Of a stretch of 64,000 nt of DNA, positions 18,686-26,878 are shown in pieces. The stretch's first letter is position 1. Each line of letters opens with the position of its first letter. The notes beneath the pieces are model-generated. The model was not told the origin of the DNA and ran no database searches. It was given only the letters and a program-made list of their open reading frames with translations. The translations under genes were made by a program, and so were the position numbers. Source of the stretch: Leptolyngbya sp. SIO1E4 (GTDB taxonomy: Bacteria > Cyanobacteriota > Cyanobacteriia > Phormidesmidales > Phormidesmidaceae); NCBI GenBank assembly GCA_010672825.2, contig JAAHFU020000001.1, forward strand, positions 248,001-312,000. The letters are read 5' to 3'.

Positions 18686-20542
18686 GTGGCGTTTGAGGAT
18701 GCCTGCCGAACCCTAGCCAAGACCCTGAGGTATCATAGCAACCTCTTTGCAGAGGCCATCTCAGGGATTGAAGCCATGCCTGCCCGTCTCTGGTATGGGC
18801 AGGTGCTGCTGAACCGTCTGTTGCTGCTCTACGATTTGCAGGTGGCGGGGTTTTTAGGGCAGGGCGATCGCTGGTATCTGCACAATCACCTAGGCCACTG
18901 CCAGCAACAGCAGCCTAACCGCTTTTATCGTCACTATTTGCAACCCCTCTGCCACCAGGGGGTAGGGTTGCCCGAAATTGAGCGCCCTTTGCCGGTGCAA
19001 ACCACCTTTGGTCAGGTGCCTTATCTGGGCAGTCGCTTATTTCAACCGCATTCCCTGGAACAGCAGTACCCAGAGATTGACCTGCCTGACGAACCCTTTG
19101 AGTTATTGCTGGGTTGGCTAGCTGAACAGCCCTGGCACCGCACCTTTGAGGTAGCCACAGAACCAAACGCCATCACTCGTATCACCCTGGCCGGAGCTTG
19201 GGAATATTGGCACACTGGGAGAACGGGCAAGGCGATAGTGTCAGCGCCCGAAACGCTCCAAGATATCTGCGATCACACCCTAGATGCCTATGTGCTGAGA
19301 GCCCTGCATCAGCATCAGGGGCACCCAGGGCCTCCGGTAGCGTCCGTTGATGCACTCATCGCCGAGCTGGATGCCCCCACCTGTTATCTGCTATTAGAAA
19401 CCATCTTGCCGAGAATGACGATTTTGGATCCGGCTTGCGGGTCAGGGCGGTTCTTGCTGATGGCCCTGGCGCGTATGGGGCAGCTTTATCAGGCTTGTTG
19501 GACCCAGGCCCAGCAATCGCCAGATCTGAAGGGGCAAAGCTGGGGGCGATCGCCACAAGCAGCCAAGCCCACTACTGCCTGGGCTTTGGCAGCTCGCATT
19601 CTGACTCAAAACCTCTATGGTGTTGACCTGCGCCCTGAGGCAGTGGAAGTTACCCAACTCCAGCTATGGCTAGCGCTATTGTCTACGACAAGCAGCCTTG
19701 ATGACCTGGCCCCCTTACCAGATCTAGATTTCAACCTGACGACAGGTAACGCGCTGGTGGGCTTCATCCGAGTCGATGAACAAAGCTTTGACCAAATTGC
19801 CCCCAAACGGCAGTGCCAGGCGGCTGAAACCGTGCTGCAGGGCAACCTTTTGCAGCCCCTGACCGCCGCTAGCTATCGAGACACCCTGGCTGAGAAGCAG
19901 ATCCGCATCGAGCATTACCGAGCCCAAACCAAGGCCATGGCCGAAGCCGGGGGAATTCCAGAATATGTGCAGACTGAGTTTCTGCGCGATCGCATTGATG
20001 AGGTGAACCAAGCGGCGCAGCAAAAGCTCAACCGCCTTTTGTTGGAAACCTGCAGCCAAACCCTAGGCATTCAGGTCCGGGAACCGCAACCGACAGGCCG
20101 AACCCATAAGCGGTTGCTGATCCCCGCTGATATTGCCGCCCTCCATCCGTTTCATTGGGGCTTTTTCTTCAATCGAATTTTGGAACAGCAGGGGGGATTC
20201 GACATCATTGTGACCCATCCCCCAACGGGGACTCTACGGGCCAGCGCCGATGAGTTTTATAGCCAGTACGCCCATCGCTTCCAGCCATACCAGATTGATC
20301 GCGCTGCTTTTCGGCGATCGCGGCGGCTGACGCTCCAGCAAATTCCAGCTTTGGCCAAACTCTGGGCCACTTACGCTGGGCGCTTTTCTTACCTGCGGGC
20401 TTACTTTCGCCGGAGTGAAGCCTATCAACTTCCCTCGACACCTGCAGCGACACGCTCGATTCCCCTGAAAACCTTGTTTGCTCAGCGCTGTGCAGCCCTC
20501 CTGAGCCCTGAGGGGATGCCACCCTATCTTTATCTCCCTTAG
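18686..20542 (+). CDS. N6-adenine DNA methyltransferase-like protein, degenerate motif IV and short C-terminus
   Basis: About 618 residues. SAM-binding motif I is intact as 'ILDPACGSGRFLLMALARMG', followed by 'NLYGVDLRPEAVEVTQLQLW' (motif II-III) and 'DFNLTTGNALVGF', the layout of Eco57I/type IIG-like methylases. Where the catalytic (N/D)PP(Y/F) should stand, the sequence reads FDIIVTHPPTG, so Asn and Tyr are both replaced. The protein ends soon after ('LLSPEGMPPYLYLP') without a recognisable target-recognition domain, and a dispersed repeat begins 17 bp after the stop. It may be a decayed methylase or a repurposed SAM-binding protein. The GTG at 18686 is chosen because the ATG at 18638 would overlap the SRPBCC gene. 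Confidence 0.7.
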   Translation: MAFEDACRTLAKTLRYHSNLFAEAISGIEAMPARLWYGQVLLNRLLLLYDLQVAGFLGQGDRWYLHNHLGHCQQQQPNRFYRHYLQPLCHQGVGLPEIERPLPVQTTFGQVPYLGSRLFQPHSLEQQYPEIDLPDEPFELLLGWLAEQPWHRTFEVATEPNAITRITLAGAWEYWHTGRTGKAIVSAPETLQDICDHTLDAYVLRALHQHQGHPGPPVASVDALIAELDAPTCYLLLETILPRMTILDPACGSGRFLLMALARMGQLYQACWTQAQQSPDLKGQSWGRSPQAAKPTTAWALAARILTQNLYGVDLRPEAVEVTQLQLWLALLSTTSSLDDLAPLPDLDFNLTTGNALVGFIRVDEQSFDQIAPKRQCQAAETVLQGNLLQPLTAASYRDTLAEKQIRIEHYRAQTKAMAEAGGIPEYVQTEFLRDRIDEVNQAAQQKLNRLLLETCSQTLGIQVREPQPTGRTHKRLLIPADIAALHPFHWGFFFNRILEQQGGFDIIVTHPPTGTLRASADEFYSQYAHRFQPYQIDRAAFRRSRRLTLQQIPALAKLWATYAGRFSYLRAYFRRSEAYQLPSTPAATRSIPLKTLFAQRCAALLSPEGMPPYLYLP

Positions 20543-20558
20543 CCTCAGTCTGCGCGTT

Positions 20559-20654
20559 TATAGCCCTATTCAGTCCAATCCAGTACATTTTGGTGAAGGC
20601 AGGGTCTAGGGTTTGGGGTCTAGGGTGTACTTGATCCAAATGCACACCGCTATA
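20559..20654 (-). repeat. 96-bp dispersed repeat, copy A
   Basis: Full-length copy in reverse orientation. Outer ends are TATAGC and GCTATA, and the core on the minus strand reads cacaccctagaccccaaacc and continues into an accctagaccctg segment. It shares length and core with copies at 42316, 42533 and 60453. It begins 17 bp after the stop of the methyltransferase-like gene. Confidence 0.85.
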
Positions 20655-20687
20655 GGAAAGTTTTCGTGAGATTGAGGCGGGTTTAAC

Positions 20688-21599
20688 CTACTCATCTCTA
20701 AGCGCTTCGGCGAAAAATGCCGTGGTCTTCTCCCAGGCATCCGCTGCTGCTTCAGGGTTATAGCGGGTACCCGAGGGGTTAGCAAAGGCGTGATCGGCCT
20801 CTTCATAGATATGAATTTCAGCGGATTTACCCAGCTCGGTAAGAGCTGCTTCAAACGTCTCTACCATTGCGATCGGAATGCCCTGATCCTGCCCTCCAAA
20901 GAACCCCGCGATCGGCATTTCCAGCGGAGCCAGAATGGCGGGATCAGTCTCCAGTTGTCCGTAATAAATCACCACTGCATCCAGATCTTGGGGCAACAAC
21001 AGGCCCGTATTCAGCGACCAGGCACCCCCAAAGCACCAGCCAATGGAACCGACAGCAGAGGCTTGTTGCTCATTCACCAGGTAGTCATAGGCTTGCAACA
21101 AATTGTCCTCAGCGGGTTGCAAGTTTTGCATGACTCCCTGCATGAGCTGTCTGGCCTGATCGGGCTGGTCAACCACCTGTCCGCCATACAGATCCACCGC
21201 CAAGACGCTGTACCCCTCACCGGCCAAACGCTCGGTCATTGCCTTAATGTTGTCGTTGAGCCCCCACCATTCATGAATGGCAATAATGCCGGGGAGTGGC
21301 GCTTCCGTCTCAGCAGGCTGGGAGAAGAAGCCTGTGACGGGCTGACCCTCCACGGTGGCATATTCAACTGTTTGGGAAGTGACCTCTACGGCAGGGGCTT
21401 GGAGAGCAGCATCCGTCGCGATCGGCTCGTCGTCCTGGTGTTCCTGAGCCATACGCTCGGTAAATTCGTCGCCGCTGGGCTCATTGGCAGAAGGGGCATC
21501 TGGGCCTGCGCAAGATTGCAAGACGAAGACCAACCCCACGGTAATGGCGAACAGGCTGGCAAACCAAGGGCGTAAGCGGCTGAGAAGGCGACGAACCAT
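20688..21599 (-). CDS. Dienelactone hydrolase-family lipoprotein
   Basis: A 303-residue alpha/beta hydrolase. The N-terminus has a basic start, a hydrophobic helix and a lipobox (VLQSC), so the protein is probably a lipoprotein facing the periplasm. After a ~50-residue acidic linker the hydrolase domain shows 'IIAIHEWWGLNDNI' (with the Glu of the family), nucleophile 'GSIGWCFGGAW' (Cys), 'FFGGQDQGIP' (Asp) and 'EEADHAFANP' (His): the Cys-Asp-His triad of dienelactone hydrolases. The physiological ester or lactone is unknown. Its 3' end is 33 bp from repeat copy A. Confidence 0.9.
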   Translation of the reverse strand: MVRRLLSRLRPWFASLFAITVGLVFVLQSCAGPDAPSANEPSGDEFTERMAQEHQDDEPIATDAALQAPAVEVTSQTVEYATVEGQPVTGFFSQPAETEAPLPGIIAIHEWWGLNDNIKAMTERLAGEGYSVLAVDLYGGQVVDQPDQARQLMQGVMQNLQPAEDNLLQAYDYLVNEQQASAVGSIGWCFGGAWSLNTGLLLPQDLDAVVIYYGQLETDPAILAPLEMPIAGFFGGQDQGIPIAMVETFEAALTELGKSAEIHIYEEADHAFANPSGTRYNPEAAADAWEKTTAFFAEALRDE

Positions 21600-21980
21600 G
21601 GCAGGTCTCCAGGCAGAAGGGCTAATGGACTCAATTTAGCGCATCGCTAATTGGGGCGATCGGTGGAGACATCCCTTCCACAAGCCCAGCCGCCCTCAAC
21701 CGGCTGAAATTAGAAGTCAGCGAATCGGTGCACGCACCTAGATCCGCCCAGTGACGAGCGATCGCCCCCTAATTTCTCAACCCAGGCATTTCAGCCAGGG
21801 TTTTCCCAAGCCAAAATCGAAAATCTAGAATCGCAAATATCCCTCTTCTGTTACTTTCGTCAGCCCTCAAGCATATTTTGAGCCGATAAATTTCCCTTAT
21901 CAAAGGTATCCATAATCCTGAGTAATCCAGTTTTGCTTGAGGCTCGTATTTCCTTTTGATAGCTTATTAGGAGAGTATCC
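21600..21980. other. Intergenic gap, promoters of two divergent genes
   Basis: About 380 bp between the hydrolase lipoprotein and the fasciclin gene. A single HIP1-like gcgatcgc lies near 21760. No hairpin, repeat or RNA gene stands out. The ribosome site of the fasciclin gene, aggagag, is at 21968-21974. Confidence 0.5.
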
Positions 21981-22493
21981 ATGAAAGGATTGACTGCCTT
22001 TGCCAGCGCCTTAACAGCTGCAGGTTTACTGTTTGCTGTGCCCACAGCAGCCTATGCCGATGCGCATACGGCAACAGAGCAAACCAGCAACACCATTGCT
22101 GGCATTGCCTCAACGAATGATTCTTTTGATGTTTTAACCGCCCTTTTGAAGCGGGCTGAACTCGTCGGTGTCCTCAATGGAGACACCGAGTTCACCGTTT
22201 TTGCCCCCACCGATGCCGCCTTCGGTCGGCTACCGGCTGGGACCATCGAGAGCCTGTTTCAGCCAGAGAATAAAGCTTTATTGGCAACCGTGCTCACCTA
22301 CCACGTGGTGCCAGGCAGCATTCGGTCTACTGACCTCTCAGCGGGTAGTGTGGACTCTGTGGCAGAGATACCGTTAGATATCGCCGTCAGCCCTGGGGTC
22401 ACGGTGAACAGTGCCAACGTGGTAGAAGCTGATATTGAAGCCAGCAACGGCATCATCCACGTCATTGACCAGGTACTTTTACCTCCCCAATAG
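21981..22493 (+). CDS. Secreted fasciclin (FAS1) domain protein
   Basis: A 170-residue protein with a signal peptide (MKGLTAFASALTAAGLLFAV, cleavage probably after A-Y-A) and one complete FAS1 domain. Both FAS1 signatures are visible: H1 'FTVFAPTDAAFGRLP' and H2 'ADIEASNGIIHVIDQVLLPP', with the central YH motif 'LTYHVVPGSI'. FAS1 proteins mediate adhesion or bind outer-surface polymers. A strong hairpin terminator follows. Confidence 0.93.
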   Translation: MKGLTAFASALTAAGLLFAVPTAAYADAHTATEQTSNTIAGIASTNDSFDVLTALLKRAELVGVLNGDTEFTVFAPTDAAFGRLPAGTIESLFQPENKALLATVLTYHVVPGSIRSTDLSAGSVDSVAEIPLDIAVSPGVTVNSANVVEADIEASNGIIHVIDQVLLPPQ

Positions 22494-22510
22494 GAAAAGT
22501 TGGTAACCCG

Positions 22511-22560
22511 CTAACGGTGGGGGCTTGGCAGTGCCAAGCCCCCACCGTTAGTCTATTTTT
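22511..22560 (+). terminator. Strong intrinsic terminator after the fasciclin gene
   Basis: An inverted repeat of about 20 bp (ctaacggtgggggcttggca and its complement, 22511-22551) with almost no loop is followed by tctattttttt. It would terminate the fasciclin transcript and could also slow transcription from the opposite coiled-coil gene. Confidence 0.85.
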
Positions 22561-22580
22561 TCAGAGAATCCTCGATTACT

Positions 22581-22871
22581 CTACTCGGATGAGTTGTCTG
22601 ACTCGCCTAGCAGGTGCTTGAGGTTGTTGCTGATATTGCCCATCAGATACTCAACGGCTTCTTTAAGTTCATGCCAAGCATCCTCTGCTGCAGCCGAGAG
22701 ATCCTTAAGGCTCACGTGGGCCTGATCAAGATACTTTTCTAGATTCTCAATTTCTTCATGCTGCGCCGCTAGCAGAGCCTCCGCTTGCTCAGCCTTAAGC
22801 TTTTCAAGGGTTGCCTTTGTACTCGTAATCTGGGTTTCTAACTGTTGAACATAATCGAGGCGTTCACTCAT
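22581..22871 (-). CDS. Small coiled-coil protein, unknown function
   Basis: A 96-residue, strongly helical acidic protein. Two long heptad-like segments are visible ('YVQQLETQITSTKATLEKLK', 'AEQAEALLAAQHEEIENLEK'), ending in 'MGNISNNLKHLLGESDNSSE'. There is no signal sequence or known motif. It lies 39 bp upstream of the Na/Pi transporter gene on the same strand and may be co-transcribed with it. A structural or regulatory partner role is possible but not shown. Confidence 0.75.
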   Translation of the reverse strand: MSERLDYVQQLETQITSTKATLEKLKAEQAEALLAAQHEEIENLEKYLDQAHVSLKDLSAAAEDAWHELKEAVEYLMGNISNNLKHLLGESDNSSE

Positions 22872-22910
22872 GGCTAAAGCACTCCTTCAAAACAGGGAAT
22901 GGATCACGGG

Positions 22911-24059
22911 TTAGGTCAGCGCTGTTGCCCCCAGCAAAATGCCAGGGATTAGGAAAAACACGGCAATGATGTACGCCAAGGCCAAAAACTTGCGCTCAGA
23001 GGCAACAGCTGCCAGGGTATCAGCCCCTACGATGGGAAGCTTACGCAGGAAGGGAATTCCGTAAATGACGATGACCCCCAACAGGTTGTAAAGCAGGTGT
23101 ACCATGGCAATCTCGAGGGCAGGCACGGCTTCTGTTCCAGAAACGGCGGTAGCCGCCAACAGAGCAGTCACACAGGTGCCGATGTTGGCCCCTAACGTAA
23201 AGGGATAAACCTGAGCCAAGCCAAAAACCCCGGTTCCGGCCAATGGCACCATCAAGCTTGTGGTGGTCGAAGAAGACTGTACCAAAATCGTAATCAGTGT
23301 TCCGGCCAAAATACCGGCAATGGGCCCACGTCCGATCGCGGTATGCAAAATATCTTTAGCGCGGCCAACCATCAGCACTTTGAGCAGTTTGCCGATCAGG
23401 GTAATGGTCAAAAAGATGAACCCAATACCCAGCAAAATCAACACAATGCCATCGAAGGGAGCTGGCAGGACATGCGTTGCAGCCTTAAATAGCCCGACGA
23501 CTGGCTTAGTCACTGTTTTTACCACGTTCAGGTTTTTCATACTCACTGAACCACCCCCTACAAAGGCGTTAGCGAGGAACAAACCCATTCTTTCTAGCGG
23601 GTGAAATAGAATTTCGAGGGGTAAAAAGATAATGACGCTGAGCAGGTTAAAAAAGTCGTGCACCGTAGCTGCTGCAAAGGCTTTTTTGAACTCGGCTTTG
23701 TCTCGAACGTGACCCAGGCTCACCAGGGTGTTGGTAATGGTTGTCCCAATGTTGGCCCCCATTACCACGGGCACGGCGGTGGCGACCGGCAGCCCCCCGG
23801 CCACTAATCCCACGATAATTGACGTGACTGTACTCGATGATTGAATCAGGGCTGTTGCCACGGTGCCCACAATCAGGCCTAAAAAGGGATTGGTTGCAAA
23901 AGCAAATAACTCTTCAGCCCGCTCACCGGTAGCCGACTTAAAGCCTGCGCCAATCATGCCAACGGCAACAATCAATAAATAAACTAAAAAAGCTACCCCC
24001 AGCCATTGCAGGACCGGGCTCTTCTGAGTACGACTTTCTGGATCTAAGACCCGACTCAT
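22911..24059 (-). CDS. Na+/phosphate symporter family (NptA/PhoU-less type)
   Basis: A 382-residue inner-membrane protein of the Na/Pi cotransporter II family. The two inverted halves each carry the ion-binding Q-S-S-S-T motif: 'ATALIQSSSTVTSIIVGLVA' and 'LITILVQSSSTTTSLMVPLA'. Each is followed by a 'GANIGT' turn ('VVMGANIGTTITNTLVS', 'FTLGANIGTCVTALLA'). Eight or more hydrophobic helices are visible. The C-terminal PhoU-like domain of longer homologues is absent. It probably moves phosphate with sodium, though some members transport other anions. Confidence 0.9.
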   Translation of the reverse strand: MSRVLDPESRTQKSPVLQWLGVAFLVYLLIVAVGMIGAGFKSATGERAEELFAFATNPFLGLIVGTVATALIQSSSTVTSIIVGLVAGGLPVATAVPVVMGANIGTTITNTLVSLGHVRDKAEFKKAFAAATVHDFFNLLSVIIFLPLEILFHPLERMGLFLANAFVGGGSVSMKNLNVVKTVTKPVVGLFKAATHVLPAPFDGIVLILLGIGFIFLTITLIGKLLKVLMVGRAKDILHTAIGRGPIAGILAGTLITILVQSSSTTTSLMVPLAGTGVFGLAQVYPFTLGANIGTCVTALLAATAVSGTEAVPALEIAMVHLLYNLLGVIVIYGIPFLRKLPIVGADTLAAVASERKFLALAYIIAVFFLIPGILLGATALT

Positions 24060-24450
24060 AACCTAATTCTCCACGGCAATATGGATTGGATCAACCTGAG
24101 CCGCAAGTCCAGGAGTTAGAAAAATGCTGAACTTACTGCTGAGAAGCTCCTTCAGAATCGCGATCGCATCGATTCTTAAAAGCGTAAGAATATATAGATA
24201 TTAAACAAAAAAATTTAATTTCTGACAGCGAAGAGGTTAATCCCTACACAACCCAATTAACCGATTCAAGGCATCTTAACAATAAGGACAGCCACTTCAG
24301 TTCAACAACATTCTTATATGACTGTGTTGGGCCGGTTCTCTACTTTCAACATTTTGCTTTTATCGTCGCGATCTCGGTAGAGCGATCGCATCAATTCCGA
24401 CCCTTTAGACAGCGGTTACACTGTGACAAACCTGTCTTAAGCGCACCCCC
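24060..24450. other. Intergenic gap upstream of the NACHT gene
   Basis: About 390 bp between divergent genes, AT-rich around 24180-24230. Two HIP1-type octamers lie at about 24163 and 24383. No repeat, hairpin or RNA gene was recognised. The NACHT promoter should lie here. Confidence 0.45.
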
Positions 24451-26637
24451 ATGACTGGATTCGAGCCACTGATCGGAGCCGCCACTAGCGGCCTCACTGA
24501 CCTAATTAAAAACATCATTGAAGAACAAGGCAGTGAGTGGCTGAAGCAGGCGGACAGTGATCTGGGTCGCAACAGCACCTTTAACCAGGCAGTGCGAAAA
24601 TATGTGCAGCGCTCCGCGAACCGCTACGGCATTGTAAAGGTCGTCTGTGTGGGCATGAACCCTCCGGTCAAGCTGGAAGAGATCTACACCGCCGTCCAAT
24701 TACTGCCGCGCCCTGCCCTGCGCGATGACCAATCACCCCAGTCGTTGCAAGCGATGTTTCGTGAGAGCGGCAGACGGGGGTTAAATTTTCAACAAACAGA
24801 GAAAAAGCAAGGGCTTGAAGTTGCCAATCAGCAGCAATATTTGATGGTGTTAGGCGACCCTAACGTCGGCAAATCCATATTTCTGAGAAAGATGGGGTTA
24901 GAGGCACTGCGACGCATCGCCATTATGGAGTTTCCCTGGCAGTTGCCCCAGGCTCTGAAGCCACAAAAAAATTACTATGTCCACGAATGCATGCCGGTGA
25001 TGCTGGAATGCCGTCAGTTCAGCCCCCGTACTCTCAAAATCGAAGCGGTTATTGCCGACGAGTTTAAGGCCTGCGGTTTCCCAAAGCCCGATGAATTTAC
25101 AGAACTGCTGCTGAAAAGTGGAAAGCTGTTGATACTGCTGGATGGTTTGGATGAAGTCCCGGCAGAGGCTTTTCGCTACACGATTACCCAAGTTGAGACG
25201 TTGGTAGATCGTTACCCCGACAACCGCTTCATTGCCTGCTGCCGGACTGCAGCCTATCGCTCTAGGGGGGTCAAGCGATTTAAGAACATGGTCGTGGCCA
25301 CCTTTGAAGGCCCACAAATCGAGCGATTCATTCAAAACTGGTTTCAGAAATCGCAAGATATTGAAACCGACACCGCCAAACGCTGCTGGGAATTGCTGAA
25401 TAGCCCAGACTATAAAGCGGCCCGAGAACTGGCCCAAACGCCGTTATTGCTCACGCTACTCTGTGGCTTCTATGAGGAATTTCAAGATTTTCCTAAAAAG
25501 CGCCATCGAATCTATGGCGAAGCTTTGGATGTGCTGCTGTACCAATGGGCCGCAGAGCAACGGATGCAGAAAGGATTCATGTATCAAAAGTTTGGAGCCG
25601 ATTTAGAACTCGAACTTTTATCAGAAATCGCCTACACCCGCTTTGTGGATGACCAACTGTTTTTCCCAAAGCAAGCTATTTTAGATCAAATCCGAGACTT
25701 TCAAGGCGACATCGAAGATTCTCCCAACCTAGACGCGAACAAAGTACTGCAGGAAATTGAAGTACAGCAGGGGATTTTAGTTGAACGGGCTCGGGATACC
25801 TATTCTTTTTCCCATTTAACTTTTCAGGAATATCTCACCGCTAAGTACATTGTCGATAACCAAAAAGTGGCTCAAATTGTGCGCGCCAACCTCACAGACG
25901 AGCGCTGGCGTGAGGTGTTTTTATTGGTGGCAGGGCTGATGCCGGGCAAAGGAGGGGCAGATGACCTGCTGAGATCGATGGAGCAGTCGGCCCAACGCTT
26001 TTTAACGGGTGAAACAACAAGGGATTTGGTGGCATGGGCCGATGCGGCTACTCACAATTCCCCTGGTCAGGCTAAAAGTGCTGCCAAGCGAACCGCCGCT
26101 CTGGCCCTAGCCCTTGACCTTTCCCGTACCCGTGCCCGTACCCGAGCTCTTGCCCGTGCTCGCGCTCTAGATCTGGCCCGTGCCCGTGCCCTGGACCATG
26201 CACGTGCCCGTGCCTTTGACCATGCCCTGGCCCGTGCATTGGATCGTCCCTTGGCCCATGCAATAGATCGTGCCCGTGCCCTGGACCGTGCCCGTGTCTT
26301 GGAACGTGCCCGTGAGTACCAGCGGTTAGGAATTTTTCAGCCGGAGGAAGCTGAACGCTTAATTCATACGTTGGAAACCTTTCAGGCTCAAATTTCAGGG
26401 CAAGAAGATCCCAATAAAATGCAGCGTAATCTTGCTAACTCAATCATCAAGATCTGGTTTAATGCCATCAACCTAAATCCGGACTATCTAGATCTTTCAA
26501 AATCAGAGATAGACGCTTTAGAAAATTATTTCTATGCCCTTGAACTCATGATTCGCTGCAAAGAAGCTGCTGTGCGAGTCTCACTTCAGGTATGGGGAGT
26601 GATTGAGTCACGCATTTTGACCATCCCCGCTAACTAA
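24451..26637 (+). CDS. NACHT-domain STAND NTPase with Arg/Ala octapeptide repeats
   Basis: A 728-residue signal-transduction NTPase. Residues 1-120 are a helical N-terminal domain without an obvious effector enzyme. The NACHT core has Walker A GDPNVGKS (about residue 135) and Walker B 'LLILLDGLDEVP' (about 228), followed by 'RFIACCRTAAYR' and a winged-helix-like 'ERARDTYSFSHLTFQEYLTA'. Residues about 550-625 are degenerate octapeptides of the type ALDxARAR, encoded by 24-bp repeats. A C-terminal helical domain ends the protein. Bacterial NACHT proteins include antiphage NLR-like defence systems; standalone cyanobacterial members are mostly uncharacterised. No toxin or partner gene is adjacent. 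Confidence 0.88.
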   Translation: MTGFEPLIGAATSGLTDLIKNIIEEQGSEWLKQADSDLGRNSTFNQAVRKYVQRSANRYGIVKVVCVGMNPPVKLEEIYTAVQLLPRPALRDDQSPQSLQAMFRESGRRGLNFQQTEKKQGLEVANQQQYLMVLGDPNVGKSIFLRKMGLEALRRIAIMEFPWQLPQALKPQKNYYVHECMPVMLECRQFSPRTLKIEAVIADEFKACGFPKPDEFTELLLKSGKLLILLDGLDEVPAEAFRYTITQVETLVDRYPDNRFIACCRTAAYRSRGVKRFKNMVVATFEGPQIERFIQNWFQKSQDIETDTAKRCWELLNSPDYKAARELAQTPLLLTLLCGFYEEFQDFPKKRHRIYGEALDVLLYQWAAEQRMQKGFMYQKFGADLELELLSEIAYTRFVDDQLFFPKQAILDQIRDFQGDIEDSPNLDANKVLQEIEVQQGILVERARDTYSFSHLTFQEYLTAKYIVDNQKVAQIVRANLTDERWREVFLLVAGLMPGKGGADDLLRSMEQSAQRFLTGETTRDLVAWADAATHNSPGQAKSAAKRTAALALALDLSRTRARTRALARARALDLARARALDHARARAFDHALARALDRPLAHAIDRARALDRARVLERAREYQRLGIFQPEEAERLIHTLETFQAQISGQEDPNKMQRNLANSIIKIWFNAINLNPDYLDLSKSEIDALENYFYALELMIRCKEAAVRVSLQVWGVIESRILTIPAN
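26101..26316 (+). repeat. 24-bp coding minisatellite within the NACHT gene
   Basis: Degenerate tandem units built on gcccgtgcc with ctggac/ctagat spacers encode repeated (A/x)-L-D-x-A-R-A-R octapeptides. Six or seven units can be counted by eye. Third positions differ little between units (repeated gcccgtgcc), which implies recent duplication or slippage. The number of units may vary between strains. Confidence 0.75.
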
Positions 26638-26682
26638 AATGAAGCTAAGACGATTCCTGAGCCAGAAAATTCCCCTTTCGCT

Positions 26683-26760
26683 ATGCCCTCACCTTTACCC
26701 GGAATGGATCCCTATCTGGAACATCCCCGTTCCTGGCCTAATTTCCACGTCAGATGCTGA
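26683..26760 (+). pseudogene. Remnant of a DUF4058-type gene (N-terminus only)
   Basis: An ATG at 26683 opens 25 codons reading MPSPLPGMDPYLEHPRSWPN and then FHVRC before a TGA. This is the highly conserved N-terminus of the DUF4058 family, which is common in cyanobacteria and normally about 250 residues long. Nothing downstream continues the family, so this is a truncated leftover. It lies 45 bp after the NACHT gene. Confidence 0.65.
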
Positions 26761-26878
26761 GTGGCTGGTGGGCTGGTTAGGGCCGACCAATGCAGAATCC
26801 TAGCGATTGTGAGGGCAAGGCATTGCGTAAGTCATCTCAAGGAGTATCCTGAAATGCTTTTGCTGCAATGCCCCACCT

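Noticed and set aside
20559-20654. Insertion-sequence end
   Set aside because: No transposase frame is nearby and the copies are 96 bp in total, so it is treated as a miniature or REP-like repeat.
26072-26263. Open frame antisense to the NACHT repeat encoding His/Gly-rich repeats
   Set aside because: It is the complementary reading of the Arg/Ala minisatellite, has no start context and no family; a shadow of the repeat.
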